From Chitinophagaceae bacterium (GTDB lineage: Bacteria; Bacteroidota; Bacteroidia; Chitinophagales; Chitinophagaceae): DNA of 16,191 bases. The DNA lies in the NCBI GenBank assembly GCA_003456175.1, contig DMPB01000043.1, positions 1-16,191 of the forward strand, read 5' to 3'. Under the pieces are notes generated by a model. It did not search any database and was not told the DNA's origin. It saw nothing but the letters and a program-made list of their open reading frames with translations. The translations under genes and the position numbers were made by a program. Position 1 is the stretch's first letter. Every line of letters begins with the position of its first letter. Shown here in pieces: positions 1 to 7,394 of this stretch.

Positions 1-769
1 ACAATAACCAATACGCAACACTATGCAATTGTTGAAACGATAATGCCTTCCAAAACAAGTACACACTACTACCGGCAACCAACCAACTCATGAGTTGATG
101 TATTTTAAACCAATAATTGAGCCCTTGTATCCAAAGTGAACGTTGCTCGTAGTTAAGATTTTTGCTAATGATATCTATTTGTTCACGCACCTCGGTGCCT
201 ACTACAATTTGTAGTGTAATGAGCACCAAAGCAATATTAGCTAGCACCACTAATTGCTTTTGTATAACAGGTTTATGGCTACTTAACAATCGTAAAATAA
301 TAATTGGTATAGCAGCAATTAGTAGTGCTACCAACATATGCGTAGTAATTTTTACTACGGCCAAGTTAGCATCTACCACACGCTTACCTAACCAACCTTG
401 AAAACCCGTGAGTAATAGCAAACCAAAGCTCCACCAAAATATACTTCGATGCGACGTAAAAAATTTACGATAACTCCAAGCAACATGAATAATAATGAAC
501 AAGCCTAGTAACGCACCGAGCAGGCGATTGATGTACTCTATCCAAGTATGATACACATTAAATGTATGATCAATATCTTGCTTGCTTAGGTACTTTTCAA
601 AATCGGCAGGTAACTGGCTGGCTTCTGTTGGAGGTATCCACATGCCAAAACAGCGAGGCCAATCGGGGCAACCCATACCACTTTGTGTTGTACGCACAAT
701 ACCACCCGCTGCAATAACAATAAACACAAAAACCAAAATAAACTTGGTGTAACGTATGTAAGCTTGCAT
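1..769 (-). CDS. ctaA: Heme A synthase, CtaA/COX15 family (3' end cut by window edge)
   Basis: Membrane enzyme that converts heme O to heme A for cytochrome c oxidase. The ATG at 769 opens a frame that stays open to base 1, giving the first 256 residues of a protein that usually has about 340. The N-terminus is a membrane helix (about residues 8-25) running into GGIVRTTQSGMGCPDWPRCFG, which holds the Cys pair of the first extracytoplasmic loop typical of the family. Next come a loop with WIEYINRLLG, then helices containing conserved-looking His residues (IIIHVAW, ITTHMLVALL, KIHQLMSWL). The family glutamate is present in EYIN, but the position often written as His (ExxH) is Asn here. A promoter-like TACCTTTG lies 52 bases upstream. 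The gene is divergent from the DUF3667 gene. No other cytochrome oxidase genes are in view; they may lie beyond the left edge. Confidence 0.88.
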   Translation of the reverse strand, partial: MQAYIRYTKFILVFVFIVIAAGGIVRTTQSGMGCPDWPRCFGMWIPPTEASQLPADFEKYLSKQDIDHTFNVYHTWIEYINRLLGALLGLFIIIHVAWSYRKFFTSHRSIFWWSFGLLLLTGFQGWLGKRVVDANLAVVKITTHMLVALLIAAIPIIILRLLSSHKPVIQKQLVVLANIALVLITLQIVVGTEVREQIDIISKNLNYEQRSLWIQGLNYWFKIHQLMSWLVAGSSVYLFWKALSFQQLHSVAYWLL

Positions 770-821
770 ATTTTTATAAAGAATTAACTGCTATTAGCTG
801 TAGGCTATTAACATTGCAACG

Positions 822-829
822 CAAAGGTA
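822..829 (-). promoter_or_regulatory. TAnnTTTG promoter element for ctaA
   Basis: TACCTTTG on the minus strand matches the Bacteroidota -7 element and lies 52 bases before the ctaA ATG. I see no clear TTG at the -33 position. It overlaps the start region of the divergent DUF3667 gene, which argues that this gene begins at 867 and not at 831. Confidence 0.5.
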
Positions 830-866
830 GTTGCCTACATCTTTACACTTTCATAAACTTATACTT

Positions 867-1682
867 GTGCACACCATTATTTGCAAAAACTGTGGCAACC
901 AATACCATGGACATTTCTGTAATAACTGCGGACAAAAAAACGTACACGACCGCCTTACCACACACGAAGTTTGGCACGATATTGTGCATGTATTCACCCA
1001 TGCCGATAAAAGTATTTTTGGTTTTGCCAAGCAGGCACTATTACAGCCCGGTGCAGTAGCTTATGCTTACCTAGAAGGCAAGCGAAAACGATATTTTAAC
1101 CCTATACAATTTTTTATACTACTCACTACTGTTACTGTATTTATTTTAACAGTAACACATTTAGACGATAAAATTTATGCTATTAGTACTAGTGCAAGCA
1201 GCAGCATAGAATCTAAAGCTGCTGTATTCAGCAAAAAATACATGGAGTTTATGAAGCTCCTTACGGTAAAATATCAGGCCATTTTTAATCTACTTACACT
1301 ACCACTCTTCGCAATTGCAATGGGCTGGTTGTTAAAACAACGTAAGCTCAACTTCGCTGAAAGGTATTTAATATGTATGATGGCGTATAACCAGTATTAC
1401 ATACTACTTACATTTATTATATACCCACTCATGTTCTTTATACCGCAAGAATGGGTATTGGCATATAGCAGCATTACCATAGTGATACAGTGTTTATGCT
1501 TTGGTATTACAATACAACAGTTCACGAAATGTAGTTTTTTAGAGGGTATTACCTTGGGTATTGCCAACTGCATTGCAGGTTTATTATTAGCAATACTCGT
1601 CATTATTGTATTGCTGATTCTCTTTTTTATCGTGCTCATTATTGCTATTAAAATGGGTTGGGTTAATAACCCTTTTGCATAA
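867..1682 (+). CDS. DUF3667 family membrane protein with N-terminal zinc ribbon
   Basis: Function unknown. Starting at the GTG at 867 the protein has 271 residues. It opens with a zinc-ribbon motif, CKNCG then CNNCGQK (two CxxC pairs, about residues 6-22). A conserved block follows, with [13 protein letters not shown] and then [12 protein letters not shown], which is the DUF3667 signature known from Bacteroidota. The remainder is hydrophobic, with about five membrane segments; the last is very long (about residues 230-265). The frame is open back to a TTG at 831, but family members normally begin a few residues before the first CxxC and the ctaA promoter lies at 822-829, so 867 is preferred. 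No Shine-Dalgarno sequence is visible. The next gene, rnhB, starts 2 bases after the stop, so the two are very probably co-transcribed. A sensor or scaffold role is possible, but nothing in the sequence shows it. Confidence 0.82.
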   Translation: MHTIICKNCGNQYHGHFCNNCGQKNVHDRLTTHEVWHDIVHVFTHADKSIFGFAKQALLQPGAVAYAYLEGKRKRYFNPIQFFILLTTVTVFILTVTHLDDKIYAISTSASSSIESKAAVFSKKYMEFMKLLTVKYQAIFNLLTLPLFAIAMGWLLKQRKLNFAERYLICMMAYNQYYILLTFIIYPLMFFIPQEWVLAYSSITIVIQCLCFGITIQQFTKCSFLEGITLGIANCIAGLLLAILVIIVLLILFFIVLIIAIKMGWVNNPFA

Positions 1683-1684
1683 GT

Positions 1685-2284
1685 ATGTTACAAGCGTATC
1701 ATGATATAGCAAACACGTTTGAAGCGGGTGTGGACGAAGCCGGACGTGGTTGCTATGCCGGACCCGTATTTGCAGCTGCCGTAATATTACCTACAGATTT
1801 TCAGCATCCGCTATTGAACGATAGCAAGCAACTTTCTGAAAAACACCGCTACGCGTTACGCCCTATTATTGAAGCTTCAGCTATTGCATATAGTGTTGCA
1901 CAAGTCGATGCTGCTACAATAGATCAAATTAATATTCTAAAGGCTAGCTTTAAAGCTATGCATCTGGCGATAGATGCCTTACGGCAAATGCCCACGCATT
2001 TACTCATTGATGGTAACAAGTTTATTACCTATAACGGCATACCACATACTTGTATTGTTAAAGGCGATAGCATTTACGCAAGTATAGCAGCTGCAAGTAT
2101 TTTAGCTAAAACCTATAGAGATGATTATATGGTTGCACTTGCAAAGCAATACCCGCAATATGGTTTTGAAAAACATAAAGGCTACGGCACCTTACAACAC
2201 AGAAAAGCTATTGAACAATACGGCCTATGCCCCGAACATCGAAAAAGTTTCAATATCGTTCCGCAGCAGCTAAGTTTGATGTAA
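1685..2284 (+). CDS. rnhB: Ribonuclease HII
   Basis: Endonuclease that cuts the RNA strand of RNA-DNA hybrids and begins the removal of single ribonucleotides from DNA. The 199-residue length is normal for a compact bacterial enzyme. All family signatures are present: GVDEAGRG (Asp17, Glu18), NDSKQLSEK (45-53), LLIDGNK with Asp109, and [17 protein letters not shown] with Asp128. These complete the DEDD catalytic set when aligned to the E. coli enzyme. The C-terminal HKGYGT and PEHRKSF motifs are also intact. The ATG comes 2 bases after the DUF3667 stop with no promoter between, so it is probably translated from the same mRNA. The 3' end faces the YciO-like gene with only 11 bases between stops, leaving no room for a separate terminator. 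Confidence 0.96.
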   Translation: MLQAYHDIANTFEAGVDEAGRGCYAGPVFAAAVILPTDFQHPLLNDSKQLSEKHRYALRPIIEASAIAYSVAQVDAATIDQINILKASFKAMHLAIDALRQMPTHLLIDGNKFITYNGIPHTCIVKGDSIYASIAAASILAKTYRDDYMVALAKQYPQYGFEKHKGYGTLQHRKAIEQYGLCPEHRKSFNIVPQQLSLM

Positions 2285-2295
2285 CACTTACTCGG

Positions 2296-2913
2296 CTAAT
2301 CTTCCTCCCACTCGCCTTTGCCTTTACGAATAAGCTGCCAAGGTTCTTGTGTACAATCTACAATGGTACTCGGTATCATACCACCGAAACCACCGTCAAC
2401 TACGATATCAACCAAATGATTGAAGTTACTTAGCATTAATTCTGGATCGGTGTATTCTTCTACCATATCGCCTGGTAGTGATGCCGATAAAATTGGGCTA
2501 GCCAAATCTCGAACAATAGTTCTAGCTATCAAGTTATCGGGTACACGCAAGCCAATAGTACTCTTCTTGCTCTGCAATAATTTTGGCACTTCTTTACTTG
2601 CGGGTAATATGAAAGTGTACGGACCAGGGAGGTAACTTTTTAGCATTCGATACAGTGGCGTAGCAATGCCTTTTGTATAGTTGCTTAACTCACTTAAATC
2701 GTAACAAACAAAACTTAAGTTGGCTTTTGTTACATCAATATTTTTTATACGAGCAATACGTTCAATAGCCTTAGGTTGTTTGATGTCGCAACCAAGACCA
2801 TAAATAGTATCTGTTGGATAAATAATAACACCGCCATCACGAAGGCATTCTACAACAGTCTTTACATTTCGCGGATTGGGGTTATCGGGGTGTATGTGCA
2901 ACAATAAAGCCAT
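2296..2913 (-). CDS. YciO/YrdC/Sua5-family protein (L-threonylcarbamoyladenylate synthase-like)
   Basis: The YrdC fold binds nucleotide and RNA. Sua5/TsaC members make threonylcarbamoyl-AMP for the t6A modification of tRNA. This 205-residue protein has IIYPTDTIYGLGCD (31-43), LPGPYTFILP (95-104), TIGLRVPDN (119-127) and PSTIVD (181-186). The wording DLSELSNY, GPYTFIL, KEVPKLL and ILSASL matches E. coli YciO better than TsaC or Sua5. The usual substrate motif KxRPxxxPL is replaced here by KNIDVTKANLSF. Genuine t6A synthesis is therefore uncertain, although such proteins are commonly annotated that way. The ATG at 2913 is chosen over the in-frame one at 2928, because TACTTTTG at 2918-2925 sits between them and looks like the promoter. 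It is last of four minus-strand genes but seems to have its own promoter. Confidence 0.88.
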   Translation of the reverse strand: MALLLHIHPDNPNPRNVKTVVECLRDGGVIIYPTDTIYGLGCDIKQPKAIERIARIKNIDVTKANLSFVCYDLSELSNYTKGIATPLYRMLKSYLPGPYTFILPASKEVPKLLQSKKSTIGLRVPDNLIARTIVRDLASPILSASLPGDMVEEYTDPELMLSNFNHLVDIVVDGGFGGMIPSTIVDCTQEPWQLIRKGKGEWEED

Positions 2914-2917
2914 GCTG

Positions 2918-2925
2918 CAAAAGTA
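2918..2925 (-). promoter_or_regulatory. TAnnTTTG promoter for the YciO-like gene, probably leaderless
   Basis: TACTTTTG on the minus strand lies only 4 bases before the preferred ATG at 2913. If transcription starts a few bases after this element, as is usual for the Bacteroidota -7 box, the mRNA begins at or next to the ATG. No TTG is evident at -33. Confidence 0.5.
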
Positions 2926-2973
2926 CATGAATTGCTATGGCTATCGGCTGATGAAAATCAGGTGTGATAGCAC

Positions 2974-2988
2974 ATTTACCGTAAGGTA
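2974..2988. repeat. Near-palindrome ATTTACCGTAAGGTA, intergenic copy
   Basis: This 15-mer lies between the end of the MBL-fold gene and the start of the YciO-like gene. The same 15-mer recurs exactly at 13478-13492 and, inverted, at 10305-10319. Its core TTACC/GGTA arms are self-complementary. It follows the MBL stop at once, so a role in 3' end formation is possible, but there is no T-run after it. Confidence 0.6.
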
Positions 2989-2989
2989 C

Positions 2990-3733
2990 TTATAATTTCC
3001 AACTGTAATAAGGGTGCTTTACATCGTGATAGAACAAGAAAGTCCAACCTTCTCGTTGGCCTTGTTCCCACCATTCGTGCCGAAGTTCCATGGCCAACTT
3101 ACCATCAAAATCGTACTTGGCACTGTATCGCTTACGCATTTGTCCGAGTTGTGGTGCATCATCGCCGCCAAAGAAAAACACATCATCATTTTCTGTTATC
3201 CAAAATACCTGATGAAACTTACTGTGAGCACCTGTAACCTCGTAACGTATATACGCATCAATAGTTCCATTACCATGCAAAAGTTGTACTTGCGGATGGT
3301 TTTGTAGCACCATCAACTCTTCGGTTAAGTAACTCGGGAAACCGATATCAAACGCATATGCCAATTCTTCGACTTGTATGTAGTAAGTAGCATTCGGAAA
3401 ACTCAAATGATAATTACCCAAATGGTCTTTTCGTGTAATACCACCTGCATGATCTTTATGCAGGTGTGTCATCAATACTTTTGTAATATGCTCCGGTGCT
3501 ATGTTATGCTCACGTAAGTTGTGGTACAACTGTAAGCTACCATTCACTGAAAAACCCAATCCACCATCGAGCAGTAACACATCTTTCTCGGTGATAACAA
3601 CAAAGGGTTGTACCTCTACCAAAAGGCTGCCAATGCTACGATCTTGCAAATCGTCGGTTCCTTTTTGAAAAGGAACAAACACTTTCGTTTTATCAATCGT
3701 AAAGCTGCCTTCTGATAATGGAATTACTCGCAT
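2990..3733 (-). CDS. MBL-fold metallo-hydrolase
   Basis: A 247-residue single-domain metallo-beta-lactamase-fold hydrolase. The metal-binding set is visible: THLHKDHAGG (His90, His92, Asp94, His95), His170 in TGAHS, an Asp at 191-192 in FFFGGDD, and a final His (His236 or His240) in YHDVKHPYY. This arrangement is typical of a dinuclear zinc hydrolase related to glyoxalase II and lactonases. The sequence does not identify the substrate. There is no signal peptide, so it is probably cytoplasmic. It begins 32 bases after the terC stop with no TAnnTTTG in the gap, so co-transcription with terC is likely. A copy of the TTTACGTAAGTA palindrome lies in that gap. The preceding minus-strand genes, terC and pyrD, give no clear functional link. 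Confidence 0.9.
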   Translation of the reverse strand: MRVIPLSEGSFTIDKTKVFVPFQKGTDDLQDRSIGSLLVEVQPFVVITEKDVLLLDGGLGFSVNGSLQLYHNLREHNIAPEHITKVLMTHLHKDHAGGITRKDHLGNYHLSFPNATYYIQVEELAYAFDIGFPSYLTEELMVLQNHPQVQLLHGNGTIDAYIRYEVTGAHSKFHQVFWITENDDVFFFGGDDAPQLGQMRKRYSAKYDFDGKLAMELRHEWWEQGQREGWTFLFYHDVKHPYYSWKL

Positions 3734-3749
3734 CTAATATTAAAAAATA

Positions 3750-3762
3750 TACTTACGTAAAT
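3750..3762. repeat. Palindromic motif TTTACGTAAGTA (inverted orientation), intergenic
   Basis: TACTTACGTAAAT lies in the 32-base gap between terC and the MBL-fold gene. The complement of its first 12 bases is TTTACGTAAGTA, which recurs at 8781-8792 and 15426-15437. The TTACGTAA core is a perfect palindrome. Function unknown. Confidence 0.45.
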
Positions 3763-3765
3763 AGA

Positions 3766-4557
3766 TTACTTGGCCATATCGCCTTCGTGTTTTTCTTCTA
3801 ACTTGGGCGAACGCAGTTCTACAGGGTGCGCCGATTTTTTTCGTAATCGCATATTGAGCATTTCTACCGCGAACGAGAACGCCATAGCGAAGTACACGTA
3901 GTTTTTCAAATGTAAGTCGTGTGCCTTTTCACTATCCCAGCCTTCTACCAAAAGCGTTAAACCAATCATTACCAAAAAGCTTAATGCCAGCATTTTAATG
4001 GTAGGATGCTTGTGTACAAATGCAGCAATCGCCGGACTAAATAAAAACATCACAATCATAGCAACTACTACTGCAGCAATCATAATTTCAAGGTGCTTGG
4101 CCGTACCGCCGGCAGTAATAATACTATCGAAGCTAAAAACCATATCAATCAACATTATTTGGCCAATAGCTGCACCGAAACCAAGTTTTTTTGCTGTACC
4201 GCCATAACTTGCTTCTTCTTCGCCTTCTAGCTTATGGTGTATTTCTTTTACTGTTTTATAAATCAAGAATAAACCACCAAGCAACATTACTAAACTCGCT
4301 AAGTCAAAGCCTTTACCCGCAAGGGTGAACAATGGCTTTCCTTTTTGTGCAAGCAACCAGCCTAAACCCATTAATAGTAAGCTACGTGTGGTAATACCAA
4401 GTATCATCCAGAAGCGGCGTGCCTTCGGGCGCTCTGCCTCTGGCAAGCGATTCATAATAATACTTACGAAAATTACATTATCGATACCAAGTACAACTTC
4501 TAGAATAATAAGCACTACTAAGCTAATGATGCTATCTACCGTTAATAAGTGTTCCAT
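3766..4557 (-). CDS. TerC family integral membrane protein
   Basis: TerC-family proteins are multi-spanning membrane proteins implicated in metal efflux (manganese in several bacteria) and tellurium resistance; the substrate here is unknown. The 263-residue protein has about seven membrane segments. It carries the two duplicated acidic intramembrane motifs of the family: LEVVLGIDNVIF (Glu20, Asp26, Asn27) and LIDMVFSFDSIIT (Asp138, Asp144). A charged cytoplasmic loop (EIHHKLEGEEEA, about 105-116) separates the halves, and the C-terminal tail is hydrophilic (RLRKKSAHPVE onward). Length and topology fit the YgdQ/YkoY-type subgroup. It has its own promoter-like TATATTTG 26 bases upstream, just past the pyrD stop, and probably shares its transcript with the MBL-fold gene downstream. 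Confidence 0.92.
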   Translation of the reverse strand: MEHLLTVDSIISLVVLIILEVVLGIDNVIFVSIIMNRLPEAERPKARRFWMILGITTRSLLLMGLGWLLAQKGKPLFTLAGKGFDLASLVMLLGGLFLIYKTVKEIHHKLEGEEEASYGGTAKKLGFGAAIGQIMLIDMVFSFDSIITAGGTAKHLEIMIAAVVVAMIVMFLFSPAIAAFVHKHPTIKMLALSFLVMIGLTLLVEGWDSEKAHDLHLKNYVYFAMAFSFAVEMLNMRLRKKSAHPVELRSPKLEEKHEGDMAK

Positions 4558-4583
4558 AAAGGAGGGTAATTACAATTTTGGCT

Positions 4584-4591
4584 CAAATATA
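4584..4591 (-). promoter_or_regulatory. TAnnTTTG promoter for terC
   Basis: TATATTTG on the minus strand, 26 bases before the terC ATG, in the short gap after pyrD. It is an exact match to the -7 consensus. No TTG stands out at -33. It suggests terC can be expressed apart from pyrD. Confidence 0.45.
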
Positions 4592-4604
4592 GGTGAAGCT
4601 TTTA

Positions 4605-5660
4605 CTATATACGCTTGGCTAAGTGGTTACAAATTTGTTGCACTATTGCAGGACCTTGATATACGAAGCCAGTCCATACCTGTACTAATGTTGCACCCGC
4701 TTGTAGCTTCGCTTCGGCATCGGCGCCTGTAAAAATACCGCCACTTGCGATGATGGGAATTTTTCCTTGTAGCTGTTCGTGTAAGTATTGTACTACGGCT
4801 GTACTCATGGCTTGCACGGGTAAGCCACTTAAACCTCCCATACCAATAGCATGTATTTGTTGCGCTGGTGTTGTTAAGTTTTGGCGACTAATAGTGGTAT
4901 TGGTAGCTACAATACCCGATAATTGAACTTCGTTCGCTAATACTACAATGTCATCTAGCTGTTCATGCGTTAAATCGGGTGCTATTTTAAGCAAGATGGG
5001 CTTAGGTAGTGCTTTGCCCTGATTGATATGCTGTAAGTGGCCAAGAATTTTGAGCAATGCGTCTTTTTCTTGCAGGGCTCTCAAGCCTGGTGTATTGGGG
5101 CTACTTACATTTACTGTAAAGTAATCTACATATTCAAACAACTCTTGAAAGCATATCTCGTAATCTTTCCAAGCCTCATCGTTATCTGTTACTTTGTTTT
5201 TGCCCAAATTACCTCCAATAATCATGTTGCTAGTAGGTGCCTTAGCCTCTGCTTCTCGCCATTTAATGAGGCGACCCGCTACTGCTTTAACACCGTTATT
5301 GTTAAAGCCCATACGATTAATGAGTGCCTTATCTTGCGGTAATCGAAACAAGCGAGGCTGTTCATTGCCGGGTTGCGGCTTTGGCGTTACTGTGCCCACT
5401 TCTACATGACCAAAACCAAGTGCCGATAATGCCCGTAAGTAATGTGCATTTTTATCGAAGCCGGCACCTAAGCCCACCGGATTAGCAAATGTTAGTCCGA
5501 AAGCTTCTACTGGCTTGGGATATTGCACTTTGTACATGCTGCGAATGAGTTGGCCAACAATAGGCCATTCAAGTCCCTTGCGTAAAGCATGCATCGAAAA
5601 ATGATGTACCTGCTCCGGCGGAAACTGAAATAAAACAGACCTTGCAACCTGATATAACAT
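4605..5660 (-). CDS. pyrD: Dihydroorotate dehydrogenase (quinone), class 2
   Basis: Fourth step of pyrimidine synthesis: oxidises dihydroorotate to orotate at the inner membrane, passing electrons through FMN to quinone. The 351 residues include the N-terminal helical extension of class 2 enzymes (residues 1-50, FPPEQVHHFSMHAL), which docks in the membrane. The core has FANPVGLGAGFDKNA (58-72), GTVTPKPQPGNEQPRLFRL (89-107), NRMGFNNNG (115-123) and FTVNVSSPNTPGLRALQ (181-197) with the catalytic Ser at 187, which marks class 2. C-terminal FMN-phosphate motifs are present (IIASGGIFTG and GATLVQVWTG). The start at 5660 gives the expected N-terminus and has TATCTTTG 4 bases upstream, so the message is probably leaderless. 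It is divergent from the histidine kinase gene, with overlapping control regions. Confidence 0.97.
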   Translation of the reverse strand: MLYQVARSVLFQFPPEQVHHFSMHALRKGLEWPIVGQLIRSMYKVQYPKPVEAFGLTFANPVGLGAGFDKNAHYLRALSALGFGHVEVGTVTPKPQPGNEQPRLFRLPQDKALINRMGFNNNGVKAVAGRLIKWREAEAKAPTSNMIIGGNLGKNKVTDNDEAWKDYEICFQELFEYVDYFTVNVSSPNTPGLRALQEKDALLKILGHLQHINQGKALPKPILLKIAPDLTHEQLDDIVVLANEVQLSGIVATNTTISRQNLTTPAQQIHAIGMGGLSGLPVQAMSTAVVQYLHEQLQGKIPIIASGGIFTGADAEAKLQAGATLVQVWTGFVYQGPAIVQQICNHLAKRI

Positions 5661-5664
5661 ATCG

Positions 5665-5672
5665 CAAAGATA
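5665..5672 (-). promoter_or_regulatory. TAnnTTTG promoter for pyrD, probably leaderless
   Basis: TATCTTTG on the minus strand ends 4 bases before the pyrD ATG. The first transcribed base is therefore expected at or very near the start codon. It is only 16 bases from the oppositely oriented element at 5689-5696. Confidence 0.55.
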
Positions 5673-5688
5673 ACGGCCTTTCTTGGCT

Positions 5689-5696
5689 TACCTTTG
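5689..5696 (+). promoter_or_regulatory. TAnnTTTG promoter for the two-component operon
   Basis: TACCTTTG on the plus strand, 11 bases before the chosen ATG of the histidine kinase gene. It is an exact -7 match with no clear -33 TTG. Its position inside the longest possible reading frame (open from a TTG at 5642) argues for the ATG at 5708 as the true start. Confidence 0.5.
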
Positions 5697-5707
5697 CATG
5701 GCTTACC

Positions 5708-6694
5708 ATGCCGTTGACATTTTATAAGAAATATCGCCTCAAGGTTGTAACACTTGTTTTTTGGGTGTTGCTGGTGTACATTATTGCTGCTCTTATCTGG
5801 TGGTTTATTAGTTTATGGCAGCAAAATGAGTTAATGTTTCAATTGCGGCTATTGGAACTTAATAAAGACATGCCCGATTATGAAAAAATGTACAACGATA
5901 TTGAAGGCTACCGCCAGCGAAAAATATCTCAATACATTGGTGAAGGAGTAACCTTCTTATGTATCATTTTACTCGGTGCTATTTTCGTGTATCGTGCTAC
6001 GCGAAAACAAATAAAACTTAACCGCCAACAACAAAATTTTATGATGGCAGTTACACACGAACTCAAAACACCTATTGCCATTACACGCCTAAACCTCGAA
6101 ACACTTCAAAGACGAAAACTTAACGAGCAGCAAATACAATTGTTGGTAAATAACACATTGGTAGAAAGCGACCGTTTAAACCAGTTGGTAAGTAATATCC
6201 TCATTTCTTCACAACTCGAAGCCGGTGCTTACAACCTACACAAACAACCTTTACATTTTAGCGAGTTGGTTACGCAAGTAATTGCTGCATTTGAACAACG
6301 CTATCCGCAGCGCACATTTACGCAAGTAATTCAACCTAATGTTTACGTGCTTGGCGAAGCTGTACTGTTACAACTTGTAATGAGTAATTTGATTGAAAAT
6401 GCTGTAAAATACACACAAAGCGATATTACGATTAGGTTATCGCAAAGCCATCATAACGCGGTATTGCAAGTGGCCGATTGTGGCACTGGTATACCCGACG
6501 ATGAAAAAAGAAAAATCTTTGAAAAATTCTATCGAACCGGCAATGAGAATACACGTAATAGCAAAGGCACCGGCTTAGGTTTGTTTATTTGCAAAAAGGT
6601 AATTACCGACCATAAAGGTAACCTTACGGTAAATGACACATCGGGCGGTGGCGCAACTTTCACAATTACATTAAGCACTGTAACACATGAGTAA
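5708..6694 (+). CDS. Sensor histidine kinase, two membrane helices
   Basis: Membrane sensor that autophosphorylates on His and passes phosphate to the regulator encoded next. It has 328 residues. Membrane helices lie at about 12-36 and 80-97, flanking a short extracytoplasmic loop (about 40-78) too small for a known sensor fold. There is no obvious HAMP domain; the second helix runs straight into the dimerisation helix. The H-box is AVTHELKTPIA (His117). The ATPase has N-box SNLIENAVKY (226-235), G1 ADCGTGIPDDE (256-266), F-box KIFEKFYR and G2 GTGLGL (287-292), all intact. The ATG at 5708 is preferred because a promoter element sits at 5689-5696; the TTG at 5642 would place that element inside the gene. 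The 3' end overlaps the regulator gene by 8 bases, so the two are translationally coupled. The signal sensed is unknown. Confidence 0.92.
   Translation: MPLTFYKKYRLKVVTLVFWVLLVYIIAALIWWFISLWQQNELMFQLRLLELNKDMPDYEKMYNDIEGYRQRKISQYIGEGVTFLCIILLGAIFVYRATRKQIKLNRQQQNFMMAVTHELKTPIAITRLNLETLQRRKLNEQQIQLLVNNTLVESDRLNQLVSNILISSQLEAGAYNLHKQPLHFSELVTQVIAAFEQRYPQRTFTQVIQPNVYVLGEAVLLQLVMSNLIENAVKYTQSDITIRLSQSHHNAVLQVADCGTGIPDDEKRKIFEKFYRTGNENTRNSKGTGLGLFICKKVITDHKGNLTVNDTSGGGATFTITLSTVTHE
6621..6634. repeat. ACCTTACGGTAAAT motif copy inside the kinase gene
   Basis: Fourteen bases of the inverted ATTTACCGTAAGGTA motif, read here in the frame that encodes NLTVN. It is one of the coding copies that show the motif is not tied to one peptide. 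Confidence 0.5.
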
Positions 6695-7394
6695 AAAAGG
6701 AAATATTCTTTTGGTGGAAGATGAAGAAAGTTTACATCATACCCTCAAACTCAACCTAGAGTTAGAGGGTTACGAAATTACATCGGCCTATAACGGAACA
6801 CAAGCAATTCAAGCGTTTGAGAAAGAGTATTTTGACCTCATCGTTATGGATGTAATGATGCCTGAAATAGACGGCCTACAAGCAACCGAAACCATTCGGG
6901 TACATAACAGCGAAACGCCTATTTTAATCTTAAGTGCTAAAGCAAGCGGTAGCGATAGAGTAGCAGGTTTAAAAAAAGGAGCCGACGATTATTTAACCAA
7001 ACCTTTTCACTTAGAAGAACTCTTACTACGTGTTGAAAAACTAGTAAACAAAAACAAGAAAATACAAACCAAAGAAAATACACTCGAAGAAGATAGTGTT
7101 ACCATTGGAACAGCCAAGGTAGATTTTAAAGCACAAACAGCAACCACATGGCAAGGCGAGTTGGTGAGCCTTAGCAGTAAAGAAGCCATGTTACTGAAAC
7201 TGCTTATTGCCAACAAAAACGAAGTAGTAACACGCGAAAAAATATTGCAGGTAGTATGGGGTTACAATGTGTATCCGAATACCCGTACTATCGATAATTT
7301 TATTTTGAACTTCAGAAAATACTTTGAACCCGATAGCCGGCACCCTCAATACTTTCATAGTGTAAGAGGTATGGGATATAAGTTCACGCCTTAG
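6687..7394 (+). CDS. Response regulator, OmpR/PhoB family
   Basis: DNA-binding partner of the upstream kinase. It has 235 residues. The receiver domain (about 5-120) has the acidic pair Glu11/Asp12, phospho-acceptor Asp55 in IVMDVMMPEIDG, Ser83 in ILSAKA and Lys105 in DYLTKPF. A short linker rich in Lys and Glu (about 120-140) leads to a winged-helix domain (about 142-233) with LSSKEAMLLKLLI, REKILQVVWG, RTIDNFILNFRKYF and VRGMGYKF, typical of the OmpR/PhoB effector. The ATG lies inside the last codons of the kinase gene. The stop codon overlaps the batD stop on the other strand at 7391-7394. Target genes cannot be deduced from this window. Confidence 0.95.
   Translation: MSKKGNILLVEDEESLHHTLKLNLELEGYEITSAYNGTQAIQAFEKEYFDLIVMDVMMPEIDGLQATETIRVHNSETPILILSAKASGSDRVAGLKKGADDYLTKPFHLEELLLRVEKLVNKNKKIQTKENTLEEDSVTIGTAKVDFKAQTATTWQGELVSLSSKEAMLLKLLIANKNEVVTREKILQVVWGYNVYPNTRTIDNFILNFRKYFEPDSRHPQYFHSVRGMGYKFTP

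Noticed and set aside
162..401. Plus-strand ORF in the ctaA region
   Set aside because: It is the antisense of the ctaA frame, which has clear family motifs; the plus-strand peptide is compositionally odd and unrecognisable.
814..1059. Plus-strand ORF starting with ATG at 814
   Set aside because: It overlaps the DUF3667 gene in another frame, its peptide is Cys/Thr-rich without any family pattern, and the zinc ribbon is in the other frame.
2914..2928. Upstream ATG adding five residues to the YciO-like protein
   Set aside because: The extension contains the TACTTTTG promoter box, and family members begin close to the ATG at 2913.
6598..6607. GGTAATTACC palindrome in the kinase gene
   Set aside because: A single 10-base palindrome inside codons, without the CCGTAAGG core of the repeated motif.
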